The position numbers were made by a program, and so were the translations under genes. A stretch of DNA of 64,000 nucleotides from Terriglobia bacterium. Lineage in GTDB: Bacteria > Acidobacteriota > Terriglobia > Bryobacterales > UBA6623. The notes under the pieces were generated by a model. That model was given only the letters and a program-made list of their open reading frames with translations, was not told where the DNA came from and searched no databases. This document shows, one piece after another, positions 26,113-36,001 of this stretch. The stretch is from positions 62,001 to 126,000 of the forward strand of contig VXRL01000016.1 of the NCBI GenBank assembly GCA_009838515.1, read 5' to 3'. The first letter of the stretch is position 1; each line of letters begins with the position of its first letter.

Positions 26113-27732
26113 TCAGCGTCTCGGCACGCTGCGGCCCCGGCTGCGAAAGTCTTCCATCGTCGCGGTGAGCCGCTCCACCACGAGCGGATGCTTGTCCCAC
26201 AGGTCGGTCGTTTCGCGCAGGTCTGCTTCCAAGTCAAACAGGTATCCGGCACCCTCCATCGACTGGACGACCTGCTCGCCGCGGCCGAACACGACCTTCC
26301 ATCGCCCGTCGCGCAGCCCGAATGCGCCGCCCCCGGAATGATGCACGATTGCCGGCCGGGGCGCCGTGACCCCCTTGGAGCCTTCGAGCACTGCCAGCAT
26401 GTCGAAGCTATCTTCGCCAGCATCGTCCGGCAACTTCTCCCCCACAACTGAAGCGAACGTCGCAATCAGGTCGACCAACGATCTCGGCTCGTCTGTGACG
26501 GTACCTGCATCGATCCTTTGGGGCCAGCGGGCGATGAACGGTACGCGGTGGCCGCCCTCGTAGATCCGTCCCTTGAACCCGCGCAGCGGGCCTGCGGACT
26601 GATGCCCATTGGAGACTGTCGCCGTGCTCTCGCGGGCTCCCGGCTCGAGCGATCCTCGCAAGGGCCCGTTGTCGCTGGTCACGATCAGAAGGGTGCTCTC
26701 CGCGACTCCGAACCGCTCCAGAGTGTCCATGATCTGGCCGACCGCCCAGTCGACCAGCCAGACCATGTCGCCGCGGACACCCGCCTCGCTCCTGCCTGCG
26801 GCGAACTCCGGAACCAGATGCGGCGAGTGCGGTGCCGACAACGCCAGATAGACGAAGAATGGTGTCTCGGAACCGCTCTCGTGCGTCCGTGCAATGAAGT
26901 CGGTTGCCTCTTGCGTGAACCGCACGTCGACGGTCTCGTTCACCCAGTTCTCGGCCGCCATTCCTGATCGCCAGCTCCCTGCCGGATTCCGGTAGCTGGC
27001 GTTCTCCATCCCGAGAAACACTCCGTCCCGGATGAAGCAGAACGGCTCTTGGTCGGTCGAGCAGCCAGCCGTGTAGAACGCCTCGTCGAAGCCCAGCTCG
27101 GTCGGCCCGCCCGAAGCGGGCGTTGAGAAATCGATGCTCGCGCCCACTTCCGGATCTGGGTCCGGCCCGGCGTACCAAGGCAGGGGCCGGTCAAAGTCGA
27201 CGTGCTCGCCCTCCTTGACGGCGAAGTCGAGCCCCAAGTGCCACTTGCCGAACATGCCCGTGCGGTAACCCTTGCGCTTCAGCAGTGACGCAAGCGTCAG
27301 GCGATCGCGTTCGATCAGCGGCGGTTCGTAGTTGAACAGTACCGTGCGTTGCAGCCGGGTGCGCCAGCAGTAGCGGCCCGTCAGCAATCCGTACCGGGAC
27401 GGCGTGCAGACCGAATCCGGCGAGTGCATGTCGGTGAAGCGGACCCCCTCGGCGGCAAGCCGATCCATGTTGGGCGTTGGTATGCGCGACTCAGAGTTGT
27501 AGGCACCCACGTCTCCGAAACCCATGTCGTCGGCCAGAACCAGCACGATGTTGGGTAGCACCGCGGCCACAGGGCGGTTCCCGCCGCAAGCTGCAGCGGC
27601 GAGCGCCGCCCCCAAGGCAGCGAGGGCCAGTCGCGGGCCGAGCCAGCGATCCCTTGGACATCTCCCAGGCAGGGCGTCTTGCGTCCGCCGGGCCCTGGGC
27701 GAAGGCGGGAATGGGCGGCTACCGCGGCGCAT
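26113..27732 (-). CDS. Formylglycine-dependent sulfatase, lipoprotein (arylsulfatase A-like)
   Basis: A 539-aa sulfatase. The start at 27732 overlaps the stop of the upstream sulfatase gene by 14 bases and is followed by a basic proline-rich n-region, hydrophobic core and lipobox LAAAACGG. Core motifs: LPNIVLVLADDMGFGDVGAY, catalytic SVCTPSRYGLLTG (CTPSR), FGKWHLGLDF, SAPHSPHL and VTSDNGPL. The GLLTGRYCWRT sequence after the active site is typical of the arylsulfatase A subgroup. The overlap points to translational coupling with the 27719-29158 gene, so the two enzymes probably act on the same sulfated substrate. Confidence 0.93.
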   Translation of the reverse strand: MRRGSRPFPPSPRARRTQDALPGRCPRDRWLGPRLALAALGAALAAAACGGNRPVAAVLPNIVLVLADDMGFGDVGAYNSESRIPTPNMDRLAAEGVRFTDMHSPDSVCTPSRYGLLTGRYCWRTRLQRTVLFNYEPPLIERDRLTLASLLKRKGYRTGMFGKWHLGLDFAVKEGEHVDFDRPLPWYAGPDPDPEVGASIDFSTPASGGPTELGFDEAFYTAGCSTDQEPFCFIRDGVFLGMENASYRNPAGSWRSGMAAENWVNETVDVRFTQEATDFIARTHESGSETPFFVYLALSAPHSPHLVPEFAAGRSEAGVRGDMVWLVDWAVGQIMDTLERFGVAESTLLIVTSDNGPLRGSLEPGARESTATVSNGHQSAGPLRGFKGRIYEGGHRVPFIARWPQRIDAGTVTDEPRSLVDLIATFASVVGEKLPDDAGEDSFDMLAVLEGSKGVTAPRPAIVHHSGGGAFGLRDGRWKVVFGRGEQVVQSMEGAGYLFDLEADLRETTDLWDKHPLVVERLTATMEDFRSRGRSVPRR

Positions 27733-29158
27733 CAGTCTCGGCTTGGCTGGCGGCATCTTGGGCGTTCTTGAACCGGTCACCGCCGGTTCCGAATGGAACG
27801 ATCCCGTAGGATTCGTCGGTCTTGCCGATCCCCATGTACGCTTCCAGGCGCGCTTGGAGTCGTTCCCGCGCATCCGCATGGCTCGGCTTGCCAGCTAGGG
27901 ATTCCATGCTGTAGCGCGTTTCGTTGCCGGACACCGGGATGTCATACAGGCGCCCGTCTTCGTGAAGCCGAAAGCGCTTGTCTCGAACGAAATACACGCC
28001 TCCCTCGAACGCCATCGAGAAATACTCGCGATCCTCGCCAGGCTTGCCCAAGAGGGAATGGGACAGGTCCATGCCGTCGACGGGATGCCCCACTGGGATC
28101 CGTGCCAGCGCGCTCAACGTGGGCATCACGTCCAGCAGCGAGAAGAACGCATCGCGGCTTCCGGCGGGTATCGTCCCCGGCCAGCGCGCGATCAACGGAA
28201 CCCGGGTTCCGGCCTCGTTCATGGTCCGCTTGCCGCCCGTGAGCCTGAACGGGCCGAGTCGGCTCTCCAAGTTGTTGGCAGTGCCGTTGTCGCCTGTGAA
28301 CACGACCAGAGTGTCTTCGTCTAGATCGAGTTCCTCGATCTTGTCCAGAAACTTGCCGACGATTGCGTCCATGTACGTAACCATATGTCCTGCTCGCCGC
28401 TCGTTCTTTCCGAGGTCGTCGGGGTATCTGCTCTCGGCGAGAGTCTTCAGCCCCGGTGGCTCGACGAGAGGGCCGTGAATCAGATTCATCGGATAGTAGG
28501 CCAGGAACGGGCGGTCCTGATTGTGTTCGATGAAGTCGATGAGGAAGTCGCTGTAATAGTCCGGCCCGAACGTCTCTTCGCCATGAACCCGATACGTTCC
28601 GTCTTCCCAGTTGTGGGGGCCGTAGTATCGACTGCGTCGCTCGCCGTCCCAGTACTGCACCCATAGGCAGTGCTCGTCAAAGCCGTGCGACGCCGGCTGA
28701 TCGGGATGGGCCTGGAAGTCGCCCAGATGCCATTTCCCAGCGATGGCAGTGGCGTATCCCGCAGCCTGAAACACGCGCGCGAACGTCGGCAGGTGCACGG
28801 GGAGCCGGTTGTTCCTTTCGGTGTCGAGAGGACTGTCGAGACGTTCCAAGATGCCAGTCCTGTTCGGATACAGGCCGGTCAGGATCATCGCCCGGGTGGG
28901 GCTACAGACGGGAGTGGCAAATGCATTCTCGAAACGCGCGCCCTCCCTTGCCATCTGGTCCAAGCGAGGGGTTGAATTGACCGTGTTTCCATAGCAGGCT
29001 AGCGTTTCCGCTCCCAGGTCGTCCGCCATGATCAGGACGATATTGGGCTTCCTTCCGGAAGTGGGATCGGCAGCGGTGTCGCCGGAACCGCAAGCCAAGA
29101 CCCCGCAAGCCAAGGCCGCGGCGATGGCGTTGACCTGGCGCATGGGCTGGATTCTCAT
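27719..29158 (-). CDS. Formylglycine-dependent sulfatase, lipoprotein
   Basis: A 479-aa sulfatase, first gene of a two-gene operon. An alternative ATG at 29143 gives the same signal with lipobox GVLACGS. Motifs: KPNIVLIMADDLGAETLACYG, catalytic PVCSPTRAMILTGLYPNRTG (CSPTR), AIAGKWHLGDFQ, FTGDNGTANN and RLYDIPVSGNE. All ligands of the sulfatase metal site appear present. Sequence length and motif layout match arylsulfatase/ choline-sulfatase-like enzymes acting on soluble or glycan sulfates. The 3' end overlaps the start of the second sulfatase. Confidence 0.93.
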   Translation of the reverse strand: MRIQPMRQVNAIAAALACGVLACGSGDTAADPTSGRKPNIVLIMADDLGAETLACYGNTVNSTPRLDQMAREGARFENAFATPVCSPTRAMILTGLYPNRTGILERLDSPLDTERNNRLPVHLPTFARVFQAAGYATAIAGKWHLGDFQAHPDQPASHGFDEHCLWVQYWDGERRSRYYGPHNWEDGTYRVHGEETFGPDYYSDFLIDFIEHNQDRPFLAYYPMNLIHGPLVEPPGLKTLAESRYPDDLGKNERRAGHMVTYMDAIVGKFLDKIEELDLDEDTLVVFTGDNGTANNLESRLGPFRLTGGKRTMNEAGTRVPLIARWPGTIPAGSRDAFFSLLDVMPTLSALARIPVGHPVDGMDLSHSLLGKPGEDREYFSMAFEGGVYFVRDKRFRLHEDGRLYDIPVSGNETRYSMESLAGKPSHADARERLQARLEAYMGIGKTDESYGIVPFGTGGDRFKNAQDAASQAETDAPR

Positions 29159-29345
29159 TCGACGCGGAGCTTGCCTGCGGGACGCCGGTCGATTCGGTAC
29201 TACCCTACACCAGCCAGCCCGGGCAGCCAGTTCTGTCGCGATCCCCTTGCCACTCAGGGCCTGCTGGAGAGAACTGAATTGCCCTCAGCCTGAATCCACT
29301 GTTGCTTGGCGGATGATCGATGGCAGGTACTCGCAGTAATAGGAA

Positions 29346-30194
29346 TCAATTCCCGCCGGGCACACTAGCAGGCTCGTAGGAGCCAAGCACCGCTAGGAAT
29401 TCCGTCATCTCGGAAAGGTGCGCCATGGCGTTGGCACAGTGCTCTTCCTGCGGCGAGGCCAGGATATCGACGTAGAAGCTGTATTCGAACGGGCGGCCCT
29501 TCAGAGGGCGCGATTCGATCTTGGTCAGGCTGATGTCCCGCAGCGCGAAGGCGCTCATGCACTTGAAGAGAGCCCCAGAGACGTTCTTGGTGACGAACAC
29601 GAGCGAAGTCTTGCGCGCGCCGCCGGGCTCGACCGGCGAGGACTCGCGACCGAGCAGGAAGAACCGCGTGTAATTCTCCGGATCATCCTCGATCGAGGTC
29701 TCGATAATCTTCGCGCCGTAATACTCCGCGGCCGCGGCCGAAGCGACCGCCCCCAAGCTTGGGTCGTCTCCGTCCATGACCGTCTTCACGCTCCCGCCGG
29801 TGTCGTAGTGTGTCTCGGCGCTGATGCCGGGGTTGCGGCGGAAGAAGTCCAAGCACTGTGCCAGCGCCACCGGATGGGAGATGGCCCGTTTGATTTGGGA
29901 GCGAGAGGCCTCGGGCCGCCCGATCAGGTTGTGGACGATGCGCACGTGGGTCTCGGCTAAGATCTCGGGGCGGTAGTTCAGCAGATGGTCATAGTTCTCA
30001 TGCACTGAACCGTGCAGGGTGTTCTCGACCGGGATGACGGCGTAGTCGACAGCATCGTCGCGCAAGAGTTCAAAGGCCTCGAAGAACTTCTCGCACGGCT
30101 CGAACGACAGTTGCCTGCCCGCCAGAATCTGCTTGCTAGCCTGCTCGCTGAACGCTCCGCGCGCCCCTTGGAATGCCACTCGTGTTCGACTCAT
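29346..30194 (-). CDS. pheA: Prephenate dehydratase
   Basis: A 282-aa monofunctional prephenate dehydratase, which converts prephenate to phenylpyruvate in phenylalanine synthesis in the cytoplasm. Motifs in order: VAFQGARGAFSEQA, YAVIPVENTLHGSVHENYD, ISHPVALAQCLDFF, YDTGGSVKTV, and the catalytic ENYTRFFLLG. The C-terminal ACT domain carries KIESRPLKGRPFEYSFYVDI, the ESRP effector-binding motif for feedback inhibition by phenylalanine. No chorismate mutase domain is present, so the mutase must be separate. It is followed downstream by the sulfatase operon and preceded by smc on the same strand (110-base gap). Confidence 0.95.
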   Translation of the reverse strand: MSRTRVAFQGARGAFSEQASKQILAGRQLSFEPCEKFFEAFELLRDDAVDYAVIPVENTLHGSVHENYDHLLNYRPEILAETHVRIVHNLIGRPEASRSQIKRAISHPVALAQCLDFFRRNPGISAETHYDTGGSVKTVMDGDDPSLGAVASAAAAEYYGAKIIETSIEDDPENYTRFFLLGRESSPVEPGGARKTSLVFVTKNVSGALFKCMSAFALRDISLTKIESRPLKGRPFEYSFYVDILASPQEEHCANAMAHLSEMTEFLAVLGSYEPASVPGGN

Positions 30195-30304
30195 GCGCTT
30201 CTTGGGATCGCGGGCAGGAAGCGTCGCGCGGTGCCGCGTCGCACACGATTATAGGAGGCAGCTCAGACGAGCGCGGAAAACGCCCTTGCGGGTGAGGAGA
30301 GGCC

Positions 30305-33300
30305 TCACGCCACGACTGCTTCCTTGTCCTGCGCTCTAATCCCTTGCGGCATTTCGGCGATCTTGCTTCCGGCCATGCGCACCGAGACCAGCTTCGAGAC
30401 CCCGGCCTCGCCCATCGTGACGCCATAGAGCGCCTCGGCCGCCTCCATCATGGTCTTGGAGTGGGTGATCACGATGAACTGGGTTTCGGGAGCCATTTCC
30501 TGGATCAGGCCCCGCAGCCGAATGGTGTTGGCCTCGTCCAACTGCGAGTCCACCTCGTCCAAGACACAGAACGGGCTGGGCTGATAGCGGAACGTCGCCA
30601 ACAACAGCGCCATGACGGTGAGCGACTTCTCGCCGCCAGAGAGCAGGGCTATGTTCTGCAGGCGCTTGCCGGGAGGCTGGGCGACGATCTCGATCCCGGA
30701 GCCGTCGGCGTCGGCCGGGTCGGAAAGTCTCAGCTCGCCAATGCCGCCGCCGAACAGTGTTGCGAACACGCGCCGGAAATTGTGATTGATCGCTTCGAAC
30801 GCAGCCTCGAAGCGCTCGCGGCTGGCAGTGTCGATTTCCCGGATGGCCTCGCGCGTGTTGCGAATTGAATCCAGCAGGTCCTGCTGCTGCGTCTCGAGGA
30901 ATAGCTTGCGCTCGGATACCTCCTCGTACTCCCGCCGGGCGAGGACGTTGACCGGACCAAGACGATCAATCTTGTCGCGGATCGATCGGTGACGCTCCTC
31001 GGCCTGCCGGAGGTCCTCTTCCGAAAGGGCCTCTGGCGCGTCTTCGGCAACCTCGGCAATCGGCTGGTCTAGCTCGGCAGCGCAGCTGTTCTCCAAGTGC
31101 TCGATGTCCGACTGCAGCCGCGCCAAGGAGACCTCTTTGGCCGAACACCGCTCGCGCGCCGCCTCGACATCGGCGCGCTGATCGCGGATGGCTTCCATCA
31201 GAGCGCCCGTGCGGGCGCGCGACTCCTTGAGGTTGTCGGATGTTTCGCTGATCTGTACCTGCAACGCCTCGCGGCGGTTGCCCGCGCCGACGACCTGCTC
31301 GTCCAGCGTCCGGTTGCTCTCGGCCAATTCCCGGCTTTCATCGGTCCAGCGCTGGATCTGGTCCTGCAAGTCCTTGGCTCGATGGCGCTGGTCGGCCAAC
31401 GCAGCCTCCGCTCGCCGCACCGAGTTGATGCCGGACCGGAGCCGCTCGTCCATCGTGGCTGCCTCGGTCCGCAGGGTCGTCCGCTCCTCTTGCAGGCTCG
31501 CCAGAACCGCCTGGCGGGCCTGAGCCTGTTCGGCGAGATCGGCCGAGCGTGCCCTTGCGTCGGCGTAATCGCCCTCAAGCCTGGTGCGGTCATCCAACGC
31601 CCGCTCGCGGGCGCTCTCGGCGCTCGAGCGCTCGGCCTCGAGGCGGCCGATGTCTACGGCTGCTTCCTGCGCCTGTTGCTGAAGGTCCGCAACGACACTC
31701 TCGGACCGACTGACTTCGTGCTGGACCGCGAGCGCTTCCTTCTCTGTGTCCTGCAGGCTGGCCATCACGGTCTCGAGTTCGCCGCGGTCGCGCCTCACCG
31801 CGTCCTCGGCACTTTCGATGTCCTGCTCTGCCTGCGCCAATGCCTGTTCGGCGCGTTGCAGTGCGGGCACCAGTTCCCGCAGTTGCTGCTTGAGGACAAG
31901 CGGACCGCTGGAAGACTTGCGGCCGGCCTGAACAACCGGGCCTCGGTACCACGTTCCGTCTGCAAGCACGAAGTAAAGATCGGGGTGCAGGCCGGCCAGG
32001 CGTTCTGCCGTGGCCTGATCCTCTACCAAGAACGCATCTCGCAGCTTGGGCAAGAGGGCGGGCGCCGCCCCGCCGCCCCGCGCGACCAAGCGTACGTGAT
32101 CCGCCAACCGGGCCGCCGATTCCAGCCCGGGCCGTGCCCGGGGCTCTACATCCGCCTCGCGCTGGACCAGCAGGAAGGCTGCCCGACCGCCGAACTCATC
32201 GCGGACCAATTGCGCGCCCCGCGCTGCCTCGGCCCAGCTACCCACGACTACGTGCTCAAGTTCTTCGGCAAGGAATTGTTCCGCCACCCGCTCATAACCG
32301 GCGTCTACCTCAAGGAAGTCAGCGAGCACTCCCAGCGGGGAGAAGCCGTACGCGGGCTCGCGCTCGAGCGCGTCGAAGATGTCCTTGACGGCTTCTGCGC
32401 CGTACGCGCGATGCTGCAGCATCTCGTGGACAGAATCGCGCCTCGCCGCCAGAGCAGACCGCTCTGCGCGCTGGCCCTCGGCAGCCTTGCGCAGCGAACC
32501 CAGGCTCGATAGGCCCTGCTCCACTGCCTCGCGTAACGCGTCGCGTCGAGCGATCAGACCACCGATCGCGTCCGTCATCTTGGCGGCTTGTGTCAACAGC
32601 GCCTCCCGACGCGTGGTGGCCGAAGCGATGCCGCTCTCGGCAGCCGAGTTGCTGGACCGCGCGCGCTCGAGGCGCGTGTCGCAGCCAGCCAGAGTCTCGT
32701 CGAGCTTGCCCAAGCGTCCCTTCGTGTCCGAGAGGGCGTTGAGCGAATCCAACATCCCCACCCTGCGGGCTTCGTGCTCAGCATGGGTGTCGGCCAAGCT
32801 GCTCTGCTGGGCGCCGCACTCGACCTCCTTGCTTTCAAGCTTGTTCCGAAGAGCGCTCGCGGCGCTCTCGAGCTCGGAGACTTCGTGCCGCTCCCTGCGC
32901 ACGCCGGCCTCCAGCGCGTCGACGCGGCTTGAGGCCGTCTCCAAGTCCTCCGTTGCCCGCTGCTGGCGGGCGGTGTTGTCGCCAATGGTGCGGGTCTGCT
33001 GTTGGATGCGCTCGCGCATCCGCTCCTCGTCGATGCGCAGGTCGGACAGCTCGGCCCTCTCGACCTCCAACTGCGCCTCCCATTCCTGCTCGCGCTCGCG
33101 CTTGCCGGAAAACTCGGACTCCAGGTCCCGCGTCTCGTCCGAGACCGAGGCCAAGCGCTGCTTGGCGAGGGCGGTCTCCGACTCCAGCGTCGCGCGGCTG
33201 GACTCCAAGCGGCGGTACTGGCCAGCAAACACCAGGCTGAGGGCTTCCCGAAGCTGTTCGCGGTACGTCTCGTAGCGCTCGGCCCGCTCCGCCTGGCGCT

Positions 33301-33973
33301 TGAGAGAATTCGCTTGGCGCGCGACCTCCTGAAGGATGTCGTGGACCCGCTCGAGATTCAGCTCCGTGTTAGCGAGCTTCAACTCGGCGAGCTTGCGGCG
33401 GGACTTGAAGCGCGTGACGCCGGCAGCCTCCTCGACGAAAGCCCTGCGGTCCAGCGAGCGGGCCGTCAAGAGCTGCCCGATGCGGCCCTGCTCGATGATG
33501 GCGTAGTGGTTCGGGCCGAGACCGGTGCCGAGGAACAGATCTTGCACATCGCGGAGGCGGACGGTCTTGCCGTTGAGAATGTACTGGCTCGTGCCGTTGC
33601 TGAACAGCTTGCGGGTGACAGAGATCTCGCCCGGAGTGGGGCTTGCCGGAGCCTTGGGCGCGCCAGAGCGGCCATTCTTGGAGAACAGCCGCTCCAAGGT
33701 GTCGTCGGGGTCGTGCAATGTCAAGGTGACCTTGGCCATGCCTGCGGGCTTGCGGTGGCGGGTTCCGGCAAAGATGACATCGTGCATGCGCCCGCCGCGC
33801 AGGGACTTGGCCGACTGCTCGCCGAGCACCCAGTTCACGGCGTCGCAGATATTGGACTTACCGCAGCCGTTGGGGCCGACCACGGCGGCCAGTCCGTTTC
33901 CGGCGAACTTCAAGTGTTCCCGGGTGCAGAACGACTTGAAGCCGACCAGATCGATCTGCTTGAGCCTCAGCAT
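30305..33973 (-). CDS. smc: Chromosome segregation SMC ATPase
   Basis: A 1222-aa SMC protein. N-terminal ATPase half: MLRLKQIDLVGFKSF, Walker A VVGPNGCGKSNICDAV, then Q-loop YAIIEQGRIG. Long coiled coil about 170-510, hinge about 515-680 (FSPLGVLADFLEVDAGYE ... FVLADGTWYRG), second coiled coil, and C-terminal half with signature ALLSGGEKSLTVMALL and Walker B PFCVLDEVDSQLDEAN. Length is in the usual 1150-1220 range. It compacts and segregates chromosomes with ScpA/ScpB, whose genes are not here. A small GTGAGG-AGAGG-CCTCAC hairpin spans the stop codon region (30292-30308). Confidence 0.97.
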   Translation of the reverse strand: MLRLKQIDLVGFKSFCTREHLKFAGNGLAAVVGPNGCGKSNICDAVNWVLGEQSAKSLRGGRMHDVIFAGTRHRKPAGMAKVTLTLHDPDDTLERLFSKNGRSGAPKAPASPTPGEISVTRKLFSNGTSQYILNGKTVRLRDVQDLFLGTGLGPNHYAIIEQGRIGQLLTARSLDRRAFVEEAAGVTRFKSRRKLAELKLANTELNLERVHDILQEVARQANSLKRQAERAERYETYREQLREALSLVFAGQYRRLESSRATLESETALAKQRLASVSDETRDLESEFSGKREREQEWEAQLEVERAELSDLRIDEERMRERIQQQTRTIGDNTARQQRATEDLETASSRVDALEAGVRRERHEVSELESAASALRNKLESKEVECGAQQSSLADTHAEHEARRVGMLDSLNALSDTKGRLGKLDETLAGCDTRLERARSSNSAAESGIASATTRREALLTQAAKMTDAIGGLIARRDALREAVEQGLSSLGSLRKAAEGQRAERSALAARRDSVHEMLQHRAYGAEAVKDIFDALEREPAYGFSPLGVLADFLEVDAGYERVAEQFLAEELEHVVVGSWAEAARGAQLVRDEFGGRAAFLLVQREADVEPRARPGLESAARLADHVRLVARGGGAAPALLPKLRDAFLVEDQATAERLAGLHPDLYFVLADGTWYRGPVVQAGRKSSSGPLVLKQQLRELVPALQRAEQALAQAEQDIESAEDAVRRDRGELETVMASLQDTEKEALAVQHEVSRSESVVADLQQQAQEAAVDIGRLEAERSSAESARERALDDRTRLEGDYADARARSADLAEQAQARQAVLASLQEERTTLRTEAATMDERLRSGINSVRRAEAALADQRHRAKDLQDQIQRWTDESRELAESNRTLDEQVVGAGNRREALQVQISETSDNLKESRARTGALMEAIRDQRADVEAARERCSAKEVSLARLQSDIEHLENSCAAELDQPIAEVAEDAPEALSEEDLRQAEERHRSIRDKIDRLGPVNVLARREYEEVSERKLFLETQQQDLLDSIRNTREAIREIDTASRERFEAAFEAINHNFRRVFATLFGGGIGELRLSDPADADGSGIEIVAQPPGKRLQNIALLSGGEKSLTVMALLLATFRYQPSPFCVLDEVDSQLDEANTIRLRGLIQEMAPETQFIVITHSKTMMEAAEALYGVTMGEAGVSKLVSVRMAGSKIAEMPQGIRAQDKEAVVA

Positions 33974-34312
33974 GTGCCGTTTGCCTCCAAAAATCCGCGC
34001 CCAATGAACTCGGCAAGCCGGCAGCGAAAAAGGCGGCCTGCGAATGGCGGAGCGAGCGTGACAGCAGTCACTGCACGCTTAGCCTAGCGGAACGATGGGC
34101 AACTTCGCAACTACAGACAGTATATTCTGTGATCCGGAACACAAGGTATCCCGCTCCTGTGGAACAAGATCGGACTCGCGGCTGGAATGGCCGCCCGCTT
34201 GCGGCACAGCAGCCGACGTGCTGCCAGACACCAGCTCCGCCCGCCTTCGCAAGACTTGTATCGCAGCGTATCGGGGCTGGACTCCTGCCCTCGCCCTTGC
34301 GGCCTTTACCTG
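33974..34312. other. Spacer upstream of smc
   Basis: About 340 bases without a supported gene. A near-palindrome ACAGTATATTCTGT lies at 34117-34130 and contains, on the minus strand, TATACT, a possible -10 element for smc about 150 bases before its start; a matching -35 was not clear. Confidence 0.4.
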
Positions 34313-35497
34313 CTAGCGCAGCGCGGCCGTGGAGTACTGGTTCTTGGGACTCCACAGCAGGAATCCGCGATAATCCTCGCCCAGGGCGTCGGAGACGGCT
34401 CGAATCTGCGCCCTGACCATGTCGGCGTCGTATTCCGCACCGATGCTGAAGTCCTGCAGCCACGGAATCAGCTCGGCTCTTTGGGGCGCAGTCGCCGCAT
34501 GCCCGCGGAGCCGCTCGGCTGCCAGCCTCATCGAATAGTTGACGACTTCGTAGGGATGCTCGGCGGGATTCTCGAAGCCGTAGAAGCCTTCGGCGTAGTG
34601 CGAGGGATAGACCATGGGGCACAAGGCATCGAAGTATGGCAGCGCGTCTTCGATCACTTGGCCGATGCCAAGGTCGTCGCGAGCGACGGTGACGAGCCCG
34701 AACAAGTCCGCCGACAGGCGCGCGTCGGGAAGCTGTTCGCGGAGATGCTTGAAGAATCGGACGATGACATCGCGTTTAGGCACCTCTTCGCCAGTGACAG
34801 GCAGGTGCATGTCGTCGAGGCTGCCGCCCGAAGGAAATCGGACGTAGTCAAAGTTCACCTCGTCCACGCCACGCGAGAGCGCGTCCTTGGCGATCGCAAT
34901 GTTGTAATCCCAGGCTTGTCGCGCCCCCGGATCAACCCACAGCAGGCCACGCTCGTCCTGCCAGAACGTGTCCGCTGACAACTGCGGCCCGTTCTCGTCC
35001 AGCCGAGCCTTGCTATGCACCGCCAAATCAGGTCGCGCTCGCGCCAGCATCGCGTCGTTGAACGTCACGATGCGGGCAACCACGTGCAGTCCGCCCGCAT
35101 GGAGTTTGCGGACCAAGCCACCCAGGTCTGAAATGATCCGTTCCCGCGACCGGTATTCAACGGACTGAGGCACCTTGGAATCGAACGCGACCCGCCCCAT
35201 GACGTCCTTGACATCGATCACAACGGTGTTGATGAGTCCGTCCTGCGCGAGTTGGATCACGTTGTCGACCCTGCTCGGCATGCTCGCCGACCAGAAGGAC
35301 AGGTATATTCCTTTAACGACTTTGTGAGCATTCCCCCGGCGTTGCGCGCCTAGCGGGGCAAGAGCCTGGCGCACGTCCTCGACATCTGGGCCGGGAACAG
35401 GCGACTGCAGCTGCTGTGCAATTGCCGGGCACAGCACTGCCGCCGCTGAGGCCGAAATCAGAGTCGCGGCGCGGAGATAGGGCGAGTGAATTCGCAT
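34313..35497 (-). CDS. Exported putative glycoside hydrolase, DUF4015 family
   Basis: A 394-aa protein with a signal peptide (cleavage near CPAIAQQ). The mature part follows the DUF4015/COG1306 TIM-barrel pattern: KGIYLSFWSAS, NTVVIDVKDVMGRVAFDSK, LHVVARIVTFNDAMLAR, WVDPGARQAWDYNIAIAK, VDEVNFDYVRFPSGG, SADLFGLVTV, ALCPMVYPSHYAEG and a final PWLQDFS. FDYVRFP and MVYPSHY are family hallmarks, with the acidic residues at barrel strand ends as candidate catalysts. By family it is a predicted glycosidase acting in the periplasm. The TTG codon just before the ATG extends the frame by one residue; the ATG was preferred. Confidence 0.9.
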   Translation of the reverse strand: MRIHSPYLRAATLISASAAAVLCPAIAQQLQSPVPGPDVEDVRQALAPLGAQRRGNAHKVVKGIYLSFWSASMPSRVDNVIQLAQDGLINTVVIDVKDVMGRVAFDSKVPQSVEYRSRERIISDLGGLVRKLHAGGLHVVARIVTFNDAMLARARPDLAVHSKARLDENGPQLSADTFWQDERGLLWVDPGARQAWDYNIAIAKDALSRGVDEVNFDYVRFPSGGSLDDMHLPVTGEEVPKRDVIVRFFKHLREQLPDARLSADLFGLVTVARDDLGIGQVIEDALPYFDALCPMVYPSHYAEGFYGFENPAEHPYEVVNYSMRLAAERLRGHAATAPQRAELIPWLQDFSIGAEYDADMVRAQIRAVSDALGEDYRGFLLWSPKNQYSTAALR

Positions 35498-35500
35498 CAA

Positions 35501-35943
35501 ATCAATAGGGAGAGTTCTTCGTCAGTTCATTGATATTCTAGCGTGAATTCTTTGTCCCTCATCGCAGGGTCCCCGGGACCATCCATGCCTTGAGGCAGCA
35601 GCGGTCGACTTGACCCTCACAGGGGCTGCGCCCCTGCGATCAGAATCGACGATCCGGGCAAGTCCCCCCGCGGCTACTCACGAAGGCAAACTGGGGCAGA
35701 AGCGACATCTACAAGCCAATGATCGAATTTGCCCGGCGCCGCAAACCCATCCCAAGCCAGCCTAGATTAGCAGCCCAGCCGATGGCTGCTTCGCTGCGGG
35801 CGCGCCCCTCGGAGGCAGCATTCCTCCAACTCTTCCCGGGCCTGCTTGCCGCCCCTGCTGGTCGAAGCGCGGTCGCTGATAGCTAACGCAGCCGAGACTG
35901 TCGCGGCCAGGTCCGAATGAATGCGTATTCCCGCCAAGATGAT
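35501..35943. other. Intergenic region with two perfect hairpins
   Basis: About 440 bases without a gene. Two compact inverted repeats are visible: GGTCCC-c-GGGACC at 35568-35580 and CAGGGGC-TGC-GCCCCTG at 35620-35636. Neither is followed by a T-run. This region also separates the glycosidase and the toxin-antitoxin operon. Confidence 0.5.
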
Positions 35944-35989
35944 TTGGATTACCGCACGTGATTGTATAAAGTATTACTTAGCGATACTT
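35944..35989 (+). promoter_or_regulatory. Promoter and operator-like inverted repeat of the RHH/ParE toxin-antitoxin operon
   Basis: TTGGAT (35944-35949), a 15-base spacer and TATAAA (35965-35970) form a weak sigma-70-like promoter. An inverted repeat AAGTAT-tacttagcg-ATACTT (35969-35989) overlaps the -10 and the likely start of transcription, where a ribbon-helix-helix autorepressor would bind. This AT-rich stretch stands out from the GC-rich surroundings. Confidence 0.55.
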
Positions 35990-36001
35990 GGAGGGAAATC
36001 A

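Noticed and set aside
34117-34130. Possible SOS (LexA) box
   Set aside because: The sequence ACAGTATATTCTGT has ACAG-CTGT in the opposite order to a LexA box (CTGT-N8-ACAG) and lies 150 bases before smc; treated only as a possible promoter element.
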